Assembly: GCF_034044635.1 (NCBI RefSeq)
Contig: NZ_JAXCLX010000001.1
Location: 2,108,001-2,172,000 of the forward strand
Direction of reading: 5' to 3'
Source of the DNA: Dongia rigui
Lineage (GTDB): Bacteria > Pseudomonadota > Alphaproteobacteria > Dongiales > Dongiaceae
Length of the DNA: 64,000 nucleotides
Positions within the stretch are counted from its first letter, which is position 1; each line of letters opens with the position of its first letter. The translations under genes and the position numbers were made by a program. This document shows positions 34,273 through 42,427 of this stretch, piece after piece. A model generated the notes under the pieces. It did no database searches. It worked only from the letters and a program-made list of their open reading frames with translations, and was not told where the DNA came from.

Positions 34273-36096
34273 ATGGCTGAAACAGTAAGCGGCGCGCCCA
34301 AGATCAACGGAACCGCCTATCCATTCGTCGATCATGTCTATGACGTGGTGGTCGTTGGCGCCGGCGGTGCCGGCCTTCGTGCGACCTTCGGCATGGCCGA
34401 AAAAGGCCTGAAAACGGCCTGTATCTCGAAAGTCTATCCGACGCGTTCCCATACCGTGGCGGCGCAGGGCGGCATCTCCGCCTCGCTCGGCAATATGGGT
34501 CCGGACGATTGGCGCTGGCACATGTACGACACGGTCAAGGGTTCCGATTGGCTCGGCGACCAGGACGCCATCGAATATATGTGCCGCGAAGCGGTGCCGG
34601 CGATCATCGAGCTCGAGCATTACGGCGTGCCCTTCAGCCGCACCGAGGCCGGCAAGATCTATCAGCGCCCCTTCGGCGGCATGACCACCGAATATGGCAA
34701 GGGCATCGCGCAGCGCACCTGCGCCGCCGCCGACCGCACCGGCCACGCCATCCTGCACACGCTCTACCAGCAGGCACTCAAACACCGCGCCGAATTCTTC
34801 GTCGAATATTTCGCCCTCGACCTCATCATGGATGAGGAAGGCGCCTGTGTTGGTGTCGTCGCCTGGAACCTCGATGACGGCACCATTCACCGCTTCCATG
34901 CCAAGATCGTCGTGTTGGCGACCGGCGGCTATGGCCGCGTCTTCTTCTCGGCGACCTCGGCCCATACCTGCACCGGCGACGGCAATGCCATGGCGCTCCG
35001 CGCCGGCCTGCCGCTCCAGGACATGGAATTCATCCAGTTCCACCCGACCGGCATTTACGGCGCCGGCTGCCTCATCACAGAAGGTGTCCGCGGCGAAGGC
35101 GGCTATCTCACCAATTCGGCGGGCGAGCGTTTCATGGAACGCTATGCACCGTCGGCCAAGGATCTGGCGTCCCGCGACGTTGTCTCCCGCGCCATGACGA
35201 TGGAAATCCGCGAAGGCCGCGGTGTGGGCGCCCATAAGGACCACATCCATCTCCACATCGAGCATCTCGATCCGAAGATCATCCACGAACGCCTGCCCGG
35301 CATCGCCGAAACGGCGCGCATCTTCGCCGGCGTCGACGTGACGCGTGAACCGATCCCGGTGCTGCCGACCTGCCATTACAACATGGGCGGTGTCCCCACC
35401 AATTATCGCACCGAAGTCGTCACCAAGAAGGATGGCAACCCGGACGCAGTTGTTCCCGGCCTGATGGCGATCGGCGAGGCGGCCTGCGTCTCCGTGCACG
35501 GCGCCAATCGCCTGGGTTCCAATTCGCTGCTCGACCTCGTCGTCTTCGGCCGCTCGGCCGCCATTCGCGCCACCGAAATCATCGGCAAGGGTGAGAAGCA
35601 TCGCAACCTGCCGAAGGATGCCGGCGACAAGGCGATCGAGCGTCTCGACCGCCTGCGCCATGCCAAGGGTGACATCCCGACGGCGAAACTGCGCCTCGAC
35701 ATGCAGAAGATCATGCAGAATGATTGCGCGGTCTACCGCACGGGCAAGACCCTCAAAGAGGGCGTCGACAAGATCCGCGACGTCTATGGCCAGCGCCACC
35801 GGGTGAAGGTCGATGACCGCTCGCTGATCTGGAACAGCGATCTTGTTGAAACACTGGAACTCGACAATCTGATGTATCAGGCGGTGGTGTCGATCGAATC
35901 GGCCCTCAACCGCGAGGAAAGCCGCGGCGCCCAGGCGCGCGAGGATTTCCCGAACCGCGACGATGAAAAGTGGATGAAGCACACGATTTCGTGGATCGAC
36001 GAAGCCGGCAAGGTGACGCTCGATTACCGCCCCGTCCACATGACGACCTTGAGCAATGACGTTCAGGTCTTCCCGCCCAAAGCCCGCGTGTACTAA
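34273..36096 (+). CDS. sdhA: Succinate dehydrogenase flavoprotein subunit
   Basis: A 607-residue FAD subunit oxidising succinate to fumarate. The FAD-binding motif [20 protein letters not shown] is at about residues 19-38, the FAD-attachment histidine in [11 protein letters not shown], substrate residues in [12 protein letters not shown], and [19 protein letters not shown] near the end. Length and N-terminus fit the family. Confidence 0.97.
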   Translation: MAETVSGAPKINGTAYPFVDHVYDVVVVGAGGAGLRATFGMAEKGLKTACISKVYPTRSHTVAAQGGISASLGNMGPDDWRWHMYDTVKGSDWLGDQDAIEYMCREAVPAIIELEHYGVPFSRTEAGKIYQRPFGGMTTEYGKGIAQRTCAAADRTGHAILHTLYQQALKHRAEFFVEYFALDLIMDEEGACVGVVAWNLDDGTIHRFHAKIVVLATGGYGRVFFSATSAHTCTGDGNAMALRAGLPLQDMEFIQFHPTGIYGAGCLITEGVRGEGGYLTNSAGERFMERYAPSAKDLASRDVVSRAMTMEIREGRGVGAHKDHIHLHIEHLDPKIIHERLPGIAETARIFAGVDVTREPIPVLPTCHYNMGGVPTNYRTEVVTKKDGNPDAVVPGLMAIGEAACVSVHGANRLGSNSLLDLVVFGRSAAIRATEIIGKGEKHRNLPKDAGDKAIERLDRLRHAKGDIPTAKLRLDMQKIMQNDCAVYRTGKTLKEGVDKIRDVYGQRHRVKVDDRSLIWNSDLVETLELDNLMYQAVVSIESALNREESRGAQAREDFPNRDDEKWMKHTISWIDEAGKVTLDYRPVHMTTLSNDVQVFPPKARVY

Positions 36097-36107
36097 GGAC
36101 CGCCATC

Positions 36108-36884
36108 ATGGCCGAACTGACACTGCCAGCGAATTCGAAACCCACCACCGGCAAAACCTGGAAGGCGCCGGCGGGGGCCAAGAACATCAAGGTCTTCAAG
36201 ATCTATCGCTGGGACCCCGATACCGGCGCCAATCCCCGCATCGACTCCTACGAAGTCGACATGGACACCTGCGGCCCGATGATTTTGGACGCGATCATCA
36301 AGATCAAGAACGAGATCGATTCGACGCTGACCTTCCGCCGCTCCTGCCGCGAAGGTGTCTGCGGCTCCTGCGCCATGAACATCGACGGCACCAATACGCT
36401 CGCCTGCACGAAATTCACGGCCGAGGTGAAGGGCGATGTGAAGATCTATCCGCTGCCGCACATGCCGGTGGTGAAGGATCTTGTGCCCGACCTCACCCAC
36501 ATCTTCGCGCAGTACGAAACGATCGAGCCGTGGCTGAAGTCCGACACACCGCCGCAGACGCGCGAGCGCCTGCAATCGCCGGAGGAGCGCGCCAAGCTCG
36601 ACGGGTTGTGGGAATGCATCCTCTGTTTCTCCTGCTCCACCTCCTGCCCCAGCTATTGGTGGAACGGCGATCGCTATCTGGGTCCAGCCATCCTGCTGCA
36701 GGCCTATCGCTGGATCGCCGACACGCGCGATGAAGCCACGGGTGAGCGTCTCGACCAGCTCGAAGATCCGTTCCGCCTCTATCGCTGCCACACCATCATG
36801 AACTGCACCAAGACCTGCCCGAAGGGCCTCAATCCTGCCAAGGCGATCGGTGAGATCAAGAAGCTGATGGTCGAGCGGCGCTAA
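36108..36884 (+). CDS. sdhB: Succinate dehydrogenase iron-sulfur subunit
   Basis: A 258-residue Fe-S subunit: the [2Fe-2S] cysteines in [22 protein letters not shown], the [4Fe-4S]/[3Fe-4S] cysteines in [16 protein letters not shown] and [22 protein letters not shown]. It passes electrons from SdhA to quinone. Its stop overlaps by 4 bases the stop of the convergent cyclase gene. Confidence 0.97.
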   Translation: MAELTLPANSKPTTGKTWKAPAGAKNIKVFKIYRWDPDTGANPRIDSYEVDMDTCGPMILDAIIKIKNEIDSTLTFRRSCREGVCGSCAMNIDGTNTLACTKFTAEVKGDVKIYPLPHMPVVKDLVPDLTHIFAQYETIEPWLKSDTPPQTRERLQSPEERAKLDGLWECILCFSCSTSCPSYWWNGDRYLGPAILLQAYRWIADTRDEATGERLDQLEDPFRLYRCHTIMNCTKTCPKGLNPAKAIGEIKKLMVERR

Positions 36885-38050
36885 AGCCCGAACACATCCA
36901 TCTCAGCCAAACCTCGCAACGCCTGCGGCCCCAAGGGTCGCAGGCGTTTCGCGTTTGGCGGCAGCAAGCGTGCCAGGTCGGCTGAAATGAGGATCGGCTC
37001 GCCCAGCTGGCCGCAGAGCGGTTCCAGGCGCGCCACCTCATTGACGGCGCGACCGATGACGGTGAAGTCGAGGCGCCGCGCCGTGCCGATATTGCCGTAG
37101 GACACGCGCCCGACATGGAGCGCGATGTCGAGCTTCAGCGGCAGCTGCGCTTGGGCCAGCAGGCGCTGCGCCTCCTCGGCCGCGCCGACCGCACCCATTG
37201 CCACGTCACCGTCGTCCCGCCCTTGATCCAGCAGGAAGACGGCCAGCACACCATCGCCGATGAATTTGAGGATCTCGCCGCCATGGCCCTCGATGGCGGC
37301 ACCGACGCAGTCGAAGGAACGGTTGAGCGTGTCGAGCGTCGCGTCGATCGGCTGCTCCGCGCTGTAGCGTGTGAAGCCGGTGAGGTCAGCGAACATCAGC
37401 ACGGCGCGGGTCTCGGTGACACTGCCGCGCGTGACGGCGCCGCGTAAGACCCGCTGCCCGGCATCCTCGCCGACATAGGCGGACAGGATGCTGCAGGCGC
37501 TGTCGACAATCACCAATGATTTGACCGCCGCCGCCAATGCCTGCACATGGGGCCCCAGAAACGCCAATTGGGCTTCGCTGAAACCCGCCGGGTCCCTGGT
37601 CGACCAGGCAGAGACCATGCCCATGCCGCCGCCTTCGACATGCTCGGCGTCCCAATGGAACAGATGGGCATAGGCCACCCAATCGGCGAAGCCCTGCGCC
37701 TTCAATTCGGCAAACAAGGCGTAGTCATCCTCGGCCAGCGGCTCGGCAAGGCGGCGGCGCATGACGCCCAGATGCGTGCGGATCATCATGGCGAGCGGCC
37801 CTTGCCGCCAGGCCAGATTCGATTCACCATGAGGAAAGGTGGCGAGCTGGCCACCTTGCTCTCGCTCCCAGGTCAGCGATTGCGCGCGGATCGAGGGATC
37901 GAGTGCCGCCGTCGCAATCACCACGCGATCGATCTTGCAGCCCCTCGCGTTGATCTCGGTGCAGAAGCCGTCGACCAAGTCTTTGAGCGGCATGCCGCGA
38001 AGGCTCGCCTCGGCAAGCCAGGCGAAGAGGCCGGATGCTGCGGGATCCAA
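36881..38050 (-). CDS. Class III adenylate cyclase with N-terminal sensor-like region
   Basis: A 389-residue protein. The cyclase domain occupies about 210-389: metal Asp in [15 protein letters not shown], the second Asp in [12 protein letters not shown], substrate-specifying Lys (LKF) and Asp ([17 protein letters not shown]), and the transition-state Asn/Arg in AVNEVARL. The Lys/Asp pair indicates ATP as substrate. The first 200 residues form an unassigned domain rich in Trp ([18 protein letters not shown]) found before such cyclases in alphaproteobacteria. The start is a TTG with AGGAG 6 bases upstream, 2 bases after the stop of the pentapeptide-repeat gene, so the two are translationally coupled. 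Confidence 0.82.
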   Translation of the reverse strand: MDPAASGLFAWLAEASLRGMPLKDLVDGFCTEINARGCKIDRVVIATAALDPSIRAQSLTWEREQGGQLATFPHGESNLAWRQGPLAMMIRTHLGVMRRRLAEPLAEDDYALFAELKAQGFADWVAYAHLFHWDAEHVEGGGMGMVSAWSTRDPAGFSEAQLAFLGPHVQALAAAVKSLVIVDSACSILSAYVGEDAGQRVLRGAVTRGSVTETRAVLMFADLTGFTRYSAEQPIDATLDTLNRSFDCVGAAIEGHGGEILKFIGDGVLAVFLLDQGRDDGDVAMGAVGAAEEAQRLLAQAQLPLKLDIALHVGRVSYGNIGTARRLDFTVIGRAVNEVARLEPLCGQLGEPILISADLARLLPPNAKRLRPLGPQALRGLAEMDVFGL

Positions 38051-38052
38051 TT

Positions 38053-39096
38053 TCAGCTCCTGAGACCCTTGGTGGAGATCGGCAGGCCCGGAATGGCGCC
38101 GACCTTGGCCTCGCTGGTTTCCAGCCCGCGCTGATGTGCGTCGCTGAGATCCGCGCCGCGCAGATCGGCGCCACTTACATCCGCTTCCGTCAAATTGGCG
38201 CCTTTGAGGTCGGTGGCCAGCAGCCAGGCGCGCTTCAGATTGGCGCGGGTGAGACGGCAGCCGACCAGCCGCGCCGCCGCGAGATTGGTGCGGCTGAGGT
38301 CGAGGCCGGAAAGGTCGAAGCCCTCCAGTTCCAGCCGCTGTCCCGCCTGCCCCAGCGAGTTGACCCAGCGCGCATGCTGGCCCAAGCGCTCGCTGACCTC
38401 ATCCTGCGACAGGCGCGGGGCGGAACCCACGGGCAACTGCGCCGCTCGCACCTGGTCGCGGGTCGACTGGTCGACCGAGGCGTGGCTGAAATCGGCATTC
38501 TCCAATTCCGCCTGGTTAAGGCGAATGGCCTGCAGCTCGGCAGCGGCGAAAATGGAACGCCTGAGATCGGCACCGGAAAAATCCGTCTCCAGCAAATAGG
38601 CACCGGAAAAATCAACGCTGACCAGCTTGGCGTCCTTGAAGACGGTCTGGGCGAGCTTGGCACCACGGAAGCGGCAGGCCGGTGCCTCGTCCCAATTGGC
38701 ATCCTTGCCGGTACGCTGGCTGAAATCCTGGCGCAAGTCTGCGGCCGCCAAGGCTGTGCGCGTCATGTCGCTGCCATGGAACACCGCGCCGCGCATATCC
38801 GCGCGTTCGAAATTGGCGCCGGTCATGTCGGCTTCGTCGAAGACCGAACCAGTCAGGATGGCGCCGCGAAAGGAGGTGCCGCGCAGGACCGAGCGTTCCA
38901 AATTGCACCGCACCATATAGGCGTCGGTGAAATCCATATGGCTGAGGTCGAGCTGGGAGAGATTGCATTCGCTCAGCATCATGCGCTGGCCGTTGACGCG
39001 ACCCAGCCGCCAGTTGCGATGCACATCGGCCAGCCGTCGCAGCGCCCCGGCATTGAGCGTCAGTTTTTTGAGAACCTTGGGCGCCTGCGGGTCCAT
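38053..39096 (-). CDS. Pentapeptide-repeat protein
   Basis: A 347-residue protein of A(D/N)LxX repeats forming a right-handed quadrilateral helix. One block runs from about residue 40 to 200 (for example CNLSQLDLSHMDFTDAYMV, ADMTGANFERADMRGAVF), and a second from 265 to 330 (LDLSRTNLAAARL, DLKGANLTEADVSGADLRG), separated by a non-repeat segment rich in Gln/Ser (RDQVRAAQLPVGSAPRLSQDE). Roles of such proteins range from DNA-mimic gyrase protection to membrane scaffolds. It is cotranscribed with the adenylate cyclase gene immediately downstream. Confidence 0.85.
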   Translation of the reverse strand: MDPQAPKVLKKLTLNAGALRRLADVHRNWRLGRVNGQRMMLSECNLSQLDLSHMDFTDAYMVRCNLERSVLRGTSFRGAILTGSVFDEADMTGANFERADMRGAVFHGSDMTRTALAAADLRQDFSQRTGKDANWDEAPACRFRGAKLAQTVFKDAKLVSVDFSGAYLLETDFSGADLRRSIFAAAELQAIRLNQAELENADFSHASVDQSTRDQVRAAQLPVGSAPRLSQDEVSERLGQHARWVNSLGQAGQRLELEGFDLSGLDLSRTNLAAARLVGCRLTRANLKRAWLLATDLKGANLTEADVSGADLRGADLSDAHQRGLETSEAKVGAIPGLPISTKGLRS

Positions 39097-39271
39097 TCCG
39101 CACCAACCTCGCGACTCGGGGGCCCCTATGGTGCCGCCCAGCCCCGTAGGTCACAAGCAGGATGTTATTGGGGCCGGCGTCACCTTTGCAATTAATCATT
39201 GCTTTATTGTACGGGATGCCAAAGCTTGGATGAATTCGCACTTTCGAACCAGACCTCGAAGGAGTGCTCCG

Positions 39272-40498
39272 GTGACGTCCGACGATTTGGTGACAGCTAC
39301 AAAGCAATCACACGCGCTATTTCAGGCGCGGCTTGATAGAGAGGGCATACGGCCCTCATTGCTGGGAATGCCTGATCCAAAGTCAGACGAACTGGCGCCC
39401 ATCGATCAGCAACTAAGGAGCTTGAAATTGTTCGACGAAGCTCAGGGCTGCTGGATCTGGGCGCGTGGAATTACGCGCCAAGTACAATCTGACTGGCTCA
39501 CGAAGTATCTATTCGGATTTGGATATTTTGACGGAGACGAAGAAATCCTGCGTCGCGTTCTAAGCGTGCGAGAGATGCTAGGTACAAGAACCGCTCCGTT
39601 AATATTTTGGACGCTTGTTTGGGGTGCGTCAGTTAGAAAAGAAATTCAAGTAGCTGAAGGCATCGCCCTCTTTCCTTTCGAAGAGACTAAGTTCGCATCG
39701 CCAAATGATTCAGAGCGATGGCGGTTACCAAATTTACAGCCGGTGCTCGGTGCTTACACATCGAATGTCTCTGAACAGCCAGCGCTAGTCATTGCTCAGA
39801 AAGCGCTCACATTTCCCTTTCTAACAAAGGATCGGATAGATCAGGAGCTTGCTTTCTATGATGTCGTGAGGCGCAACGACATAGTGTGTAAAGGGATCGT
39901 AGTGTTTGGTACCGGCGGCCCAATTGTCGATATCTCGTGGGCAGAGTATGAGAGCTTAAATCTTGAGTCGTTCATGTACGACATCAAGCGAGCATGGCGA
40001 ATGCCAGAAATTGTGCCGTCCAAAGTTAGTATACTTGAGATCAGTGAAAATCACTTTTCTACGGCCATGGCTTCTTTGCTTATCAAAAAGGACCAATGGC
40101 AGAACAAGCTGCTAAAATCTATGGAGCGCTTTGAGGTTAGCGTTTCTAGGCGAAATATTGGGGATCAAGCTGTCGATCTTTGTATAGCTTTTGAACAACT
40201 AATGGGGACCGAAACTGGACCTAAATCAGGCCCTGTTTCTCTGAGGTGCGCTGGATTGATGGGCGGAACCGCTAAGCAACGACTCCGCGTTCGGGATATA
40301 ATCGAAGCCTTATACAAATTGCGGAACAAGGTCGTTCATGGCGGCGAATTGCCGCAAAGCGTGAAGACTAGAACCCAAGGCGCAATTTCAGCACAGATAG
40401 TAGTCCAAGCGGCGATTGTGATTTTTCGGGAGGTATGTCGAAAGATGCTAGATTTTGACTTCTCTCCGGATTGGTATCGAATTGAGCTTCAACAATGA
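39272..40498 (+). CDS. HEPN (ApeA-like) protein, probable defence or stress gene
   Basis: A 408-residue protein. The C-terminal HEPN-like segment contains VDLCIAFEQLMG and, after SLRCAGLMGG, the motif LRNKVVHGG at 350-358 (R351-N-x3-H356), the Rx4-6H signature of HEPN ribonucleases. The N-terminal 200 residues (RQVQSDWLTKYLFGFGYFDG, ISWAEYESLNLESFM) have no assigned domain, as in ApeA-type proteins. AAGGAG lies 7-8 bases upstream of the GTG at 39272; an in-frame ATG at 39230 is possible. Codon use and base composition are distinctly AT-richer than in the neighbours, suggesting recent transfer. ApeA proteins protect against phages in known cases; here this is inference. Confidence 0.65.
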   Translation: MTSDDLVTATKQSHALFQARLDREGIRPSLLGMPDPKSDELAPIDQQLRSLKLFDEAQGCWIWARGITRQVQSDWLTKYLFGFGYFDGDEEILRRVLSVREMLGTRTAPLIFWTLVWGASVRKEIQVAEGIALFPFEETKFASPNDSERWRLPNLQPVLGAYTSNVSEQPALVIAQKALTFPFLTKDRIDQELAFYDVVRRNDIVCKGIVVFGTGGPIVDISWAEYESLNLESFMYDIKRAWRMPEIVPSKVSILEISENHFSTAMASLLIKKDQWQNKLLKSMERFEVSVSRRNIGDQAVDLCIAFEQLMGTETGPKSGPVSLRCAGLMGGTAKQRLRVRDIIEALYKLRNKVVHGGELPQSVKTRTQGAISAQIVVQAAIVIFREVCRKMLDFDFSPDWYRIELQQ

Positions 40499-40900
40499 GG
40501 CAGATCAAGTGTAAAACGACTCCCTGCGGCGGCGTGACAAGCCTTTTGCCTGGCGCGTAACGACTCGCCAGATATGCCGACTTGACCAATCACCGCGCTT
40601 CGCTAAATTTGCTTCATGACCTGGCGCCAAAATAGCGCATATATCGCGCGAATTACCACCCCGGCCTGATCCGTTCAGGCCGGGCCTGTTGCTGCGCCCG
40701 AGAAGTCTCGTTCCGATCTTTTCCAGATCCTGATCGATCCTTCGCTGCTGGCGCGTTCACCGCACAATTTCTTTGCCGTGCTGCATTGAGCGGACATGAG
40801 TTTCCGAACGTGCCATTCCCGCCGACGCATGTCGGCATTCGCCGACGGGCGCGGGGATGGCAATCATGAGCCGTCGTGCCGCGCCGAAAGGTCATGATCG
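40499..40900. other. 402-base intergenic region with a hairpin
   Basis: It holds a perfect 10-bp hairpin CCCGGCCTGA / TCAGGCCGGG with a 5-base loop at 40660-40684, without a T-run, and the isolated repeat module at 40821-40848. No gene is seen. The hairpin could mark the end of the HEPN transcript. Confidence 0.5.
40821..40848. repeat. Isolated copy of the GCCGAC hairpin module
   Basis: GCCGACGCAT-GTCGGCATTC-GCCGACGG matches the module inside the repeat at 27741-27768 except for three bases, but here it stands alone, outside the larger CCCCTCACCCC element. It can fold as GCCGAC/GTCGGC. Confidence 0.7.
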
Positions 40901-41419
40901 ATGTTTACCGAAACCACCTTGCGCGCCAGCCCGCGCGCATCCCTCTCGACCACCCCGGAACGAAAGAACCCGGCCGATCTCCGCGCCGAGTTGCAGCTGT
41001 TTTTCAAGGCCTATGATTCCGCCTGCCTCGACTTCGATGCCGATGCCGTTGTGGCTCTCTATGATCTCCCTTGCCTCGTTTCCGGCATGCATGGTCATGG
41101 CAGCTTTTCCGCGCGCGGCGAACTGCGGGCGCATTTCGCCAAGGTCTTTGCGGCCTATCGCCAGCAGGGTCTGATGAGCGCCAGCCTGGCCTCGCTTACC
41201 ATCAACGCGCTGTCTGGTGACTTCGCGCGGGCGGAGGCCGTGTGGTCGTTCAGCAATGCGCGGGGTGCGGATGCAGCCAGCCTCGCCAGCGCCTACACCT
41301 TGCGGCGAACGACATGGCCGGCAGGCGCACGCTGGCGCGTTGTGCACGCCCTGGCGCTTGATGAGGCGGAAAATCTCAGGCCCGCCAAGCGCCGGTTGCT
41401 GTCGCTGGCCCAGCGCTAG
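40901..41419 (+). CDS. NTF2/SnoaL-like small protein
   Basis: A 172-residue protein. After a 25-residue polar N-terminus, LRAELQLFFKAYDSACLDFDADAVVALYDLPCLVSG and RGELRAHFAKVFAAYRQQGLM outline the cone-shaped NTF2/SnoaL fold; the rest forms the sheet (SFSNARG, YTLRRTTWPAGARWRVVHALAL). Such proteins bind or isomerise small molecules; the ligand is unknown. The ATG at 40901 has AAGG 9 bases upstream. The stop overlaps that of the convergent hydrolase. Confidence 0.68.
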   Translation: MFTETTLRASPRASLSTTPERKNPADLRAELQLFFKAYDSACLDFDADAVVALYDLPCLVSGMHGHGSFSARGELRAHFAKVFAAYRQQGLMSASLASLTINALSGDFARAEAVWSFSNARGADAASLASAYTLRRTTWPAGARWRVVHALALDEAENLRPAKRRLLSLAQR

Positions 41420-41949
41420 CGGCTGAGATCGTCGAGCAGCAGGCGCCCAAGCGGCCAGTGACCGAAGCCGGCCGCGCTGTTGATATGCCCGGCGGCGCCG
41501 ATGTCGACGAAGCGACTGCCCCAGGCGACGGCAAAGGCTTCGGCACGGTCCCTAGTGACATAGGGATCGTCGCTGCTCGCCACCACGACACTGGGGAAGG
41601 GCAGGGTCTGCATTGGCATTGGGCGAAAGTCGCGTGTCTCCGGCGGCGTGTGGGTATCCGAATCGACATCGGCTGGCGCCACCAGCAGCGCGCTGGCGAC
41701 CGGCCGCTCATGCTGAGCCGCCCAATGCGCGACCAGCGCGCAAGAAAGGCTATGCGCGACGATGACCGGTGCCTTTGCACAGGCGGCGATGACGGCATCG
41801 AGACGCAGCAGCCAATCGGCAAAGTCCGGCTGGTCCCAATCAGCCTGCTCGACGGCGACGATCCGGTCGGGCATCTCCGCTTGCCACAGGCGCTGCCAAT
41901 GCTGCGGGCCCGAATTGCCAAGGCCCGGGACGATGACGATCGGCCGCAT
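41416..41949 (-). CDS. RBBP9/YdeN-family alpha/beta hydrolase
   Basis: A 177-residue small hydrolase. The motif PIVIVPGLGNSGPQHWQRLWQ at the start, the nucleophile in APVIVAHSLSCALVAHW (Ser of H-S-L-S, near residue 68), the acidic residue in VVASSDDPYV and the His in IGAAGHINSAAGFGHWP match the RBBP9/YdeN family of serine esterases of unclear substrate. GGAAAG precedes the ATG. It overlaps by one base the stop of the Nudix gene and is the last gene of the gltD transcription unit. Confidence 0.85.
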   Translation of the reverse strand: MRPIVIVPGLGNSGPQHWQRLWQAEMPDRIVAVEQADWDQPDFADWLLRLDAVIAACAKAPVIVAHSLSCALVAHWAAQHERPVASALLVAPADVDSDTHTPPETRDFRPMPMQTLPFPSVVVASSDDPYVTRDRAEAFAVAWGSRFVDIGAAGHINSAAGFGHWPLGRLLLDDLSR

Positions 41950-42422
41950 CACATCACTTTCCGGAAATCGGCGGGCGTGCAGTCGACGAAATCGTGCCAG
42001 ATATCGCCTATGGCACGGCGCTGCCCGGCAAAGCTGAACAGGGCCGACGCCCGGTCGCGCGAGCACCATTCAAAGGCGTCACTGCCGTGATCGAGCACCA
42101 CCGGCACCTCCTGCGGCACGAAGGCGACGAAGATCGGCATCAGCTCCATGACGTTGTCTGGCGCGAAATAGAAGGTCTCGGTCAAGCCGCAGGTGAACAG
42201 ATCCGTGACCTGGATGCCGGTCTCTTCGGCGATCTCGCGAATGATCGCCTCGGTTGCCGTCTCGCCCGGCTCGATGCTGCCGGTCACCAAACCCCAGGCG
42301 CCGCCGGCAACGTCACCGGCACGGCGCAGGGCCAGCACCCTGGCGCTGGTGCCGGTGCCGGCGATGATCGCTGCCGCCACCGCCCGGCAGCGCAAGGGCA
42401 CGTCGCCATAGCGATTACCCAT
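41949..42422 (-). CDS. Nudix hydrolase
   Basis: A 157-residue Nudix protein with the full Nudix box G-x5-E-x7-REIAEETGI (starting GSIEPGE near residue 48). It should cleave a nucleoside diphosphate linked to another moiety; the substrate is unknown. It starts only 5 bases after the gltB stop and overlaps the hydrolase gene after it, so it appears to belong to the gltDB operon. The ATG at 42422 gives the expected short N-terminus. Confidence 0.87.
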   Translation of the reverse strand: MGNRYGDVPLRCRAVAAAIIAGTGTSARVLALRRAGDVAGGAWGLVTGSIEPGETATEAIIREIAEETGIQVTDLFTCGLTETFYFAPDNVMELMPIFVAFVPQEVPVVLDHGSDAFEWCSRDRASALFSFAGQRRAIGDIWHDFVDCTPADFRKVM

Positions 42423-42427
42423 GCGGC

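Noticed and set aside
33970-36039. A 689-residue minus-strand frame opposite sdhD and sdhA
   Set aside because: Shadow of sdhA; no domain and a composition typical of antisense frames in GC-rich genes.
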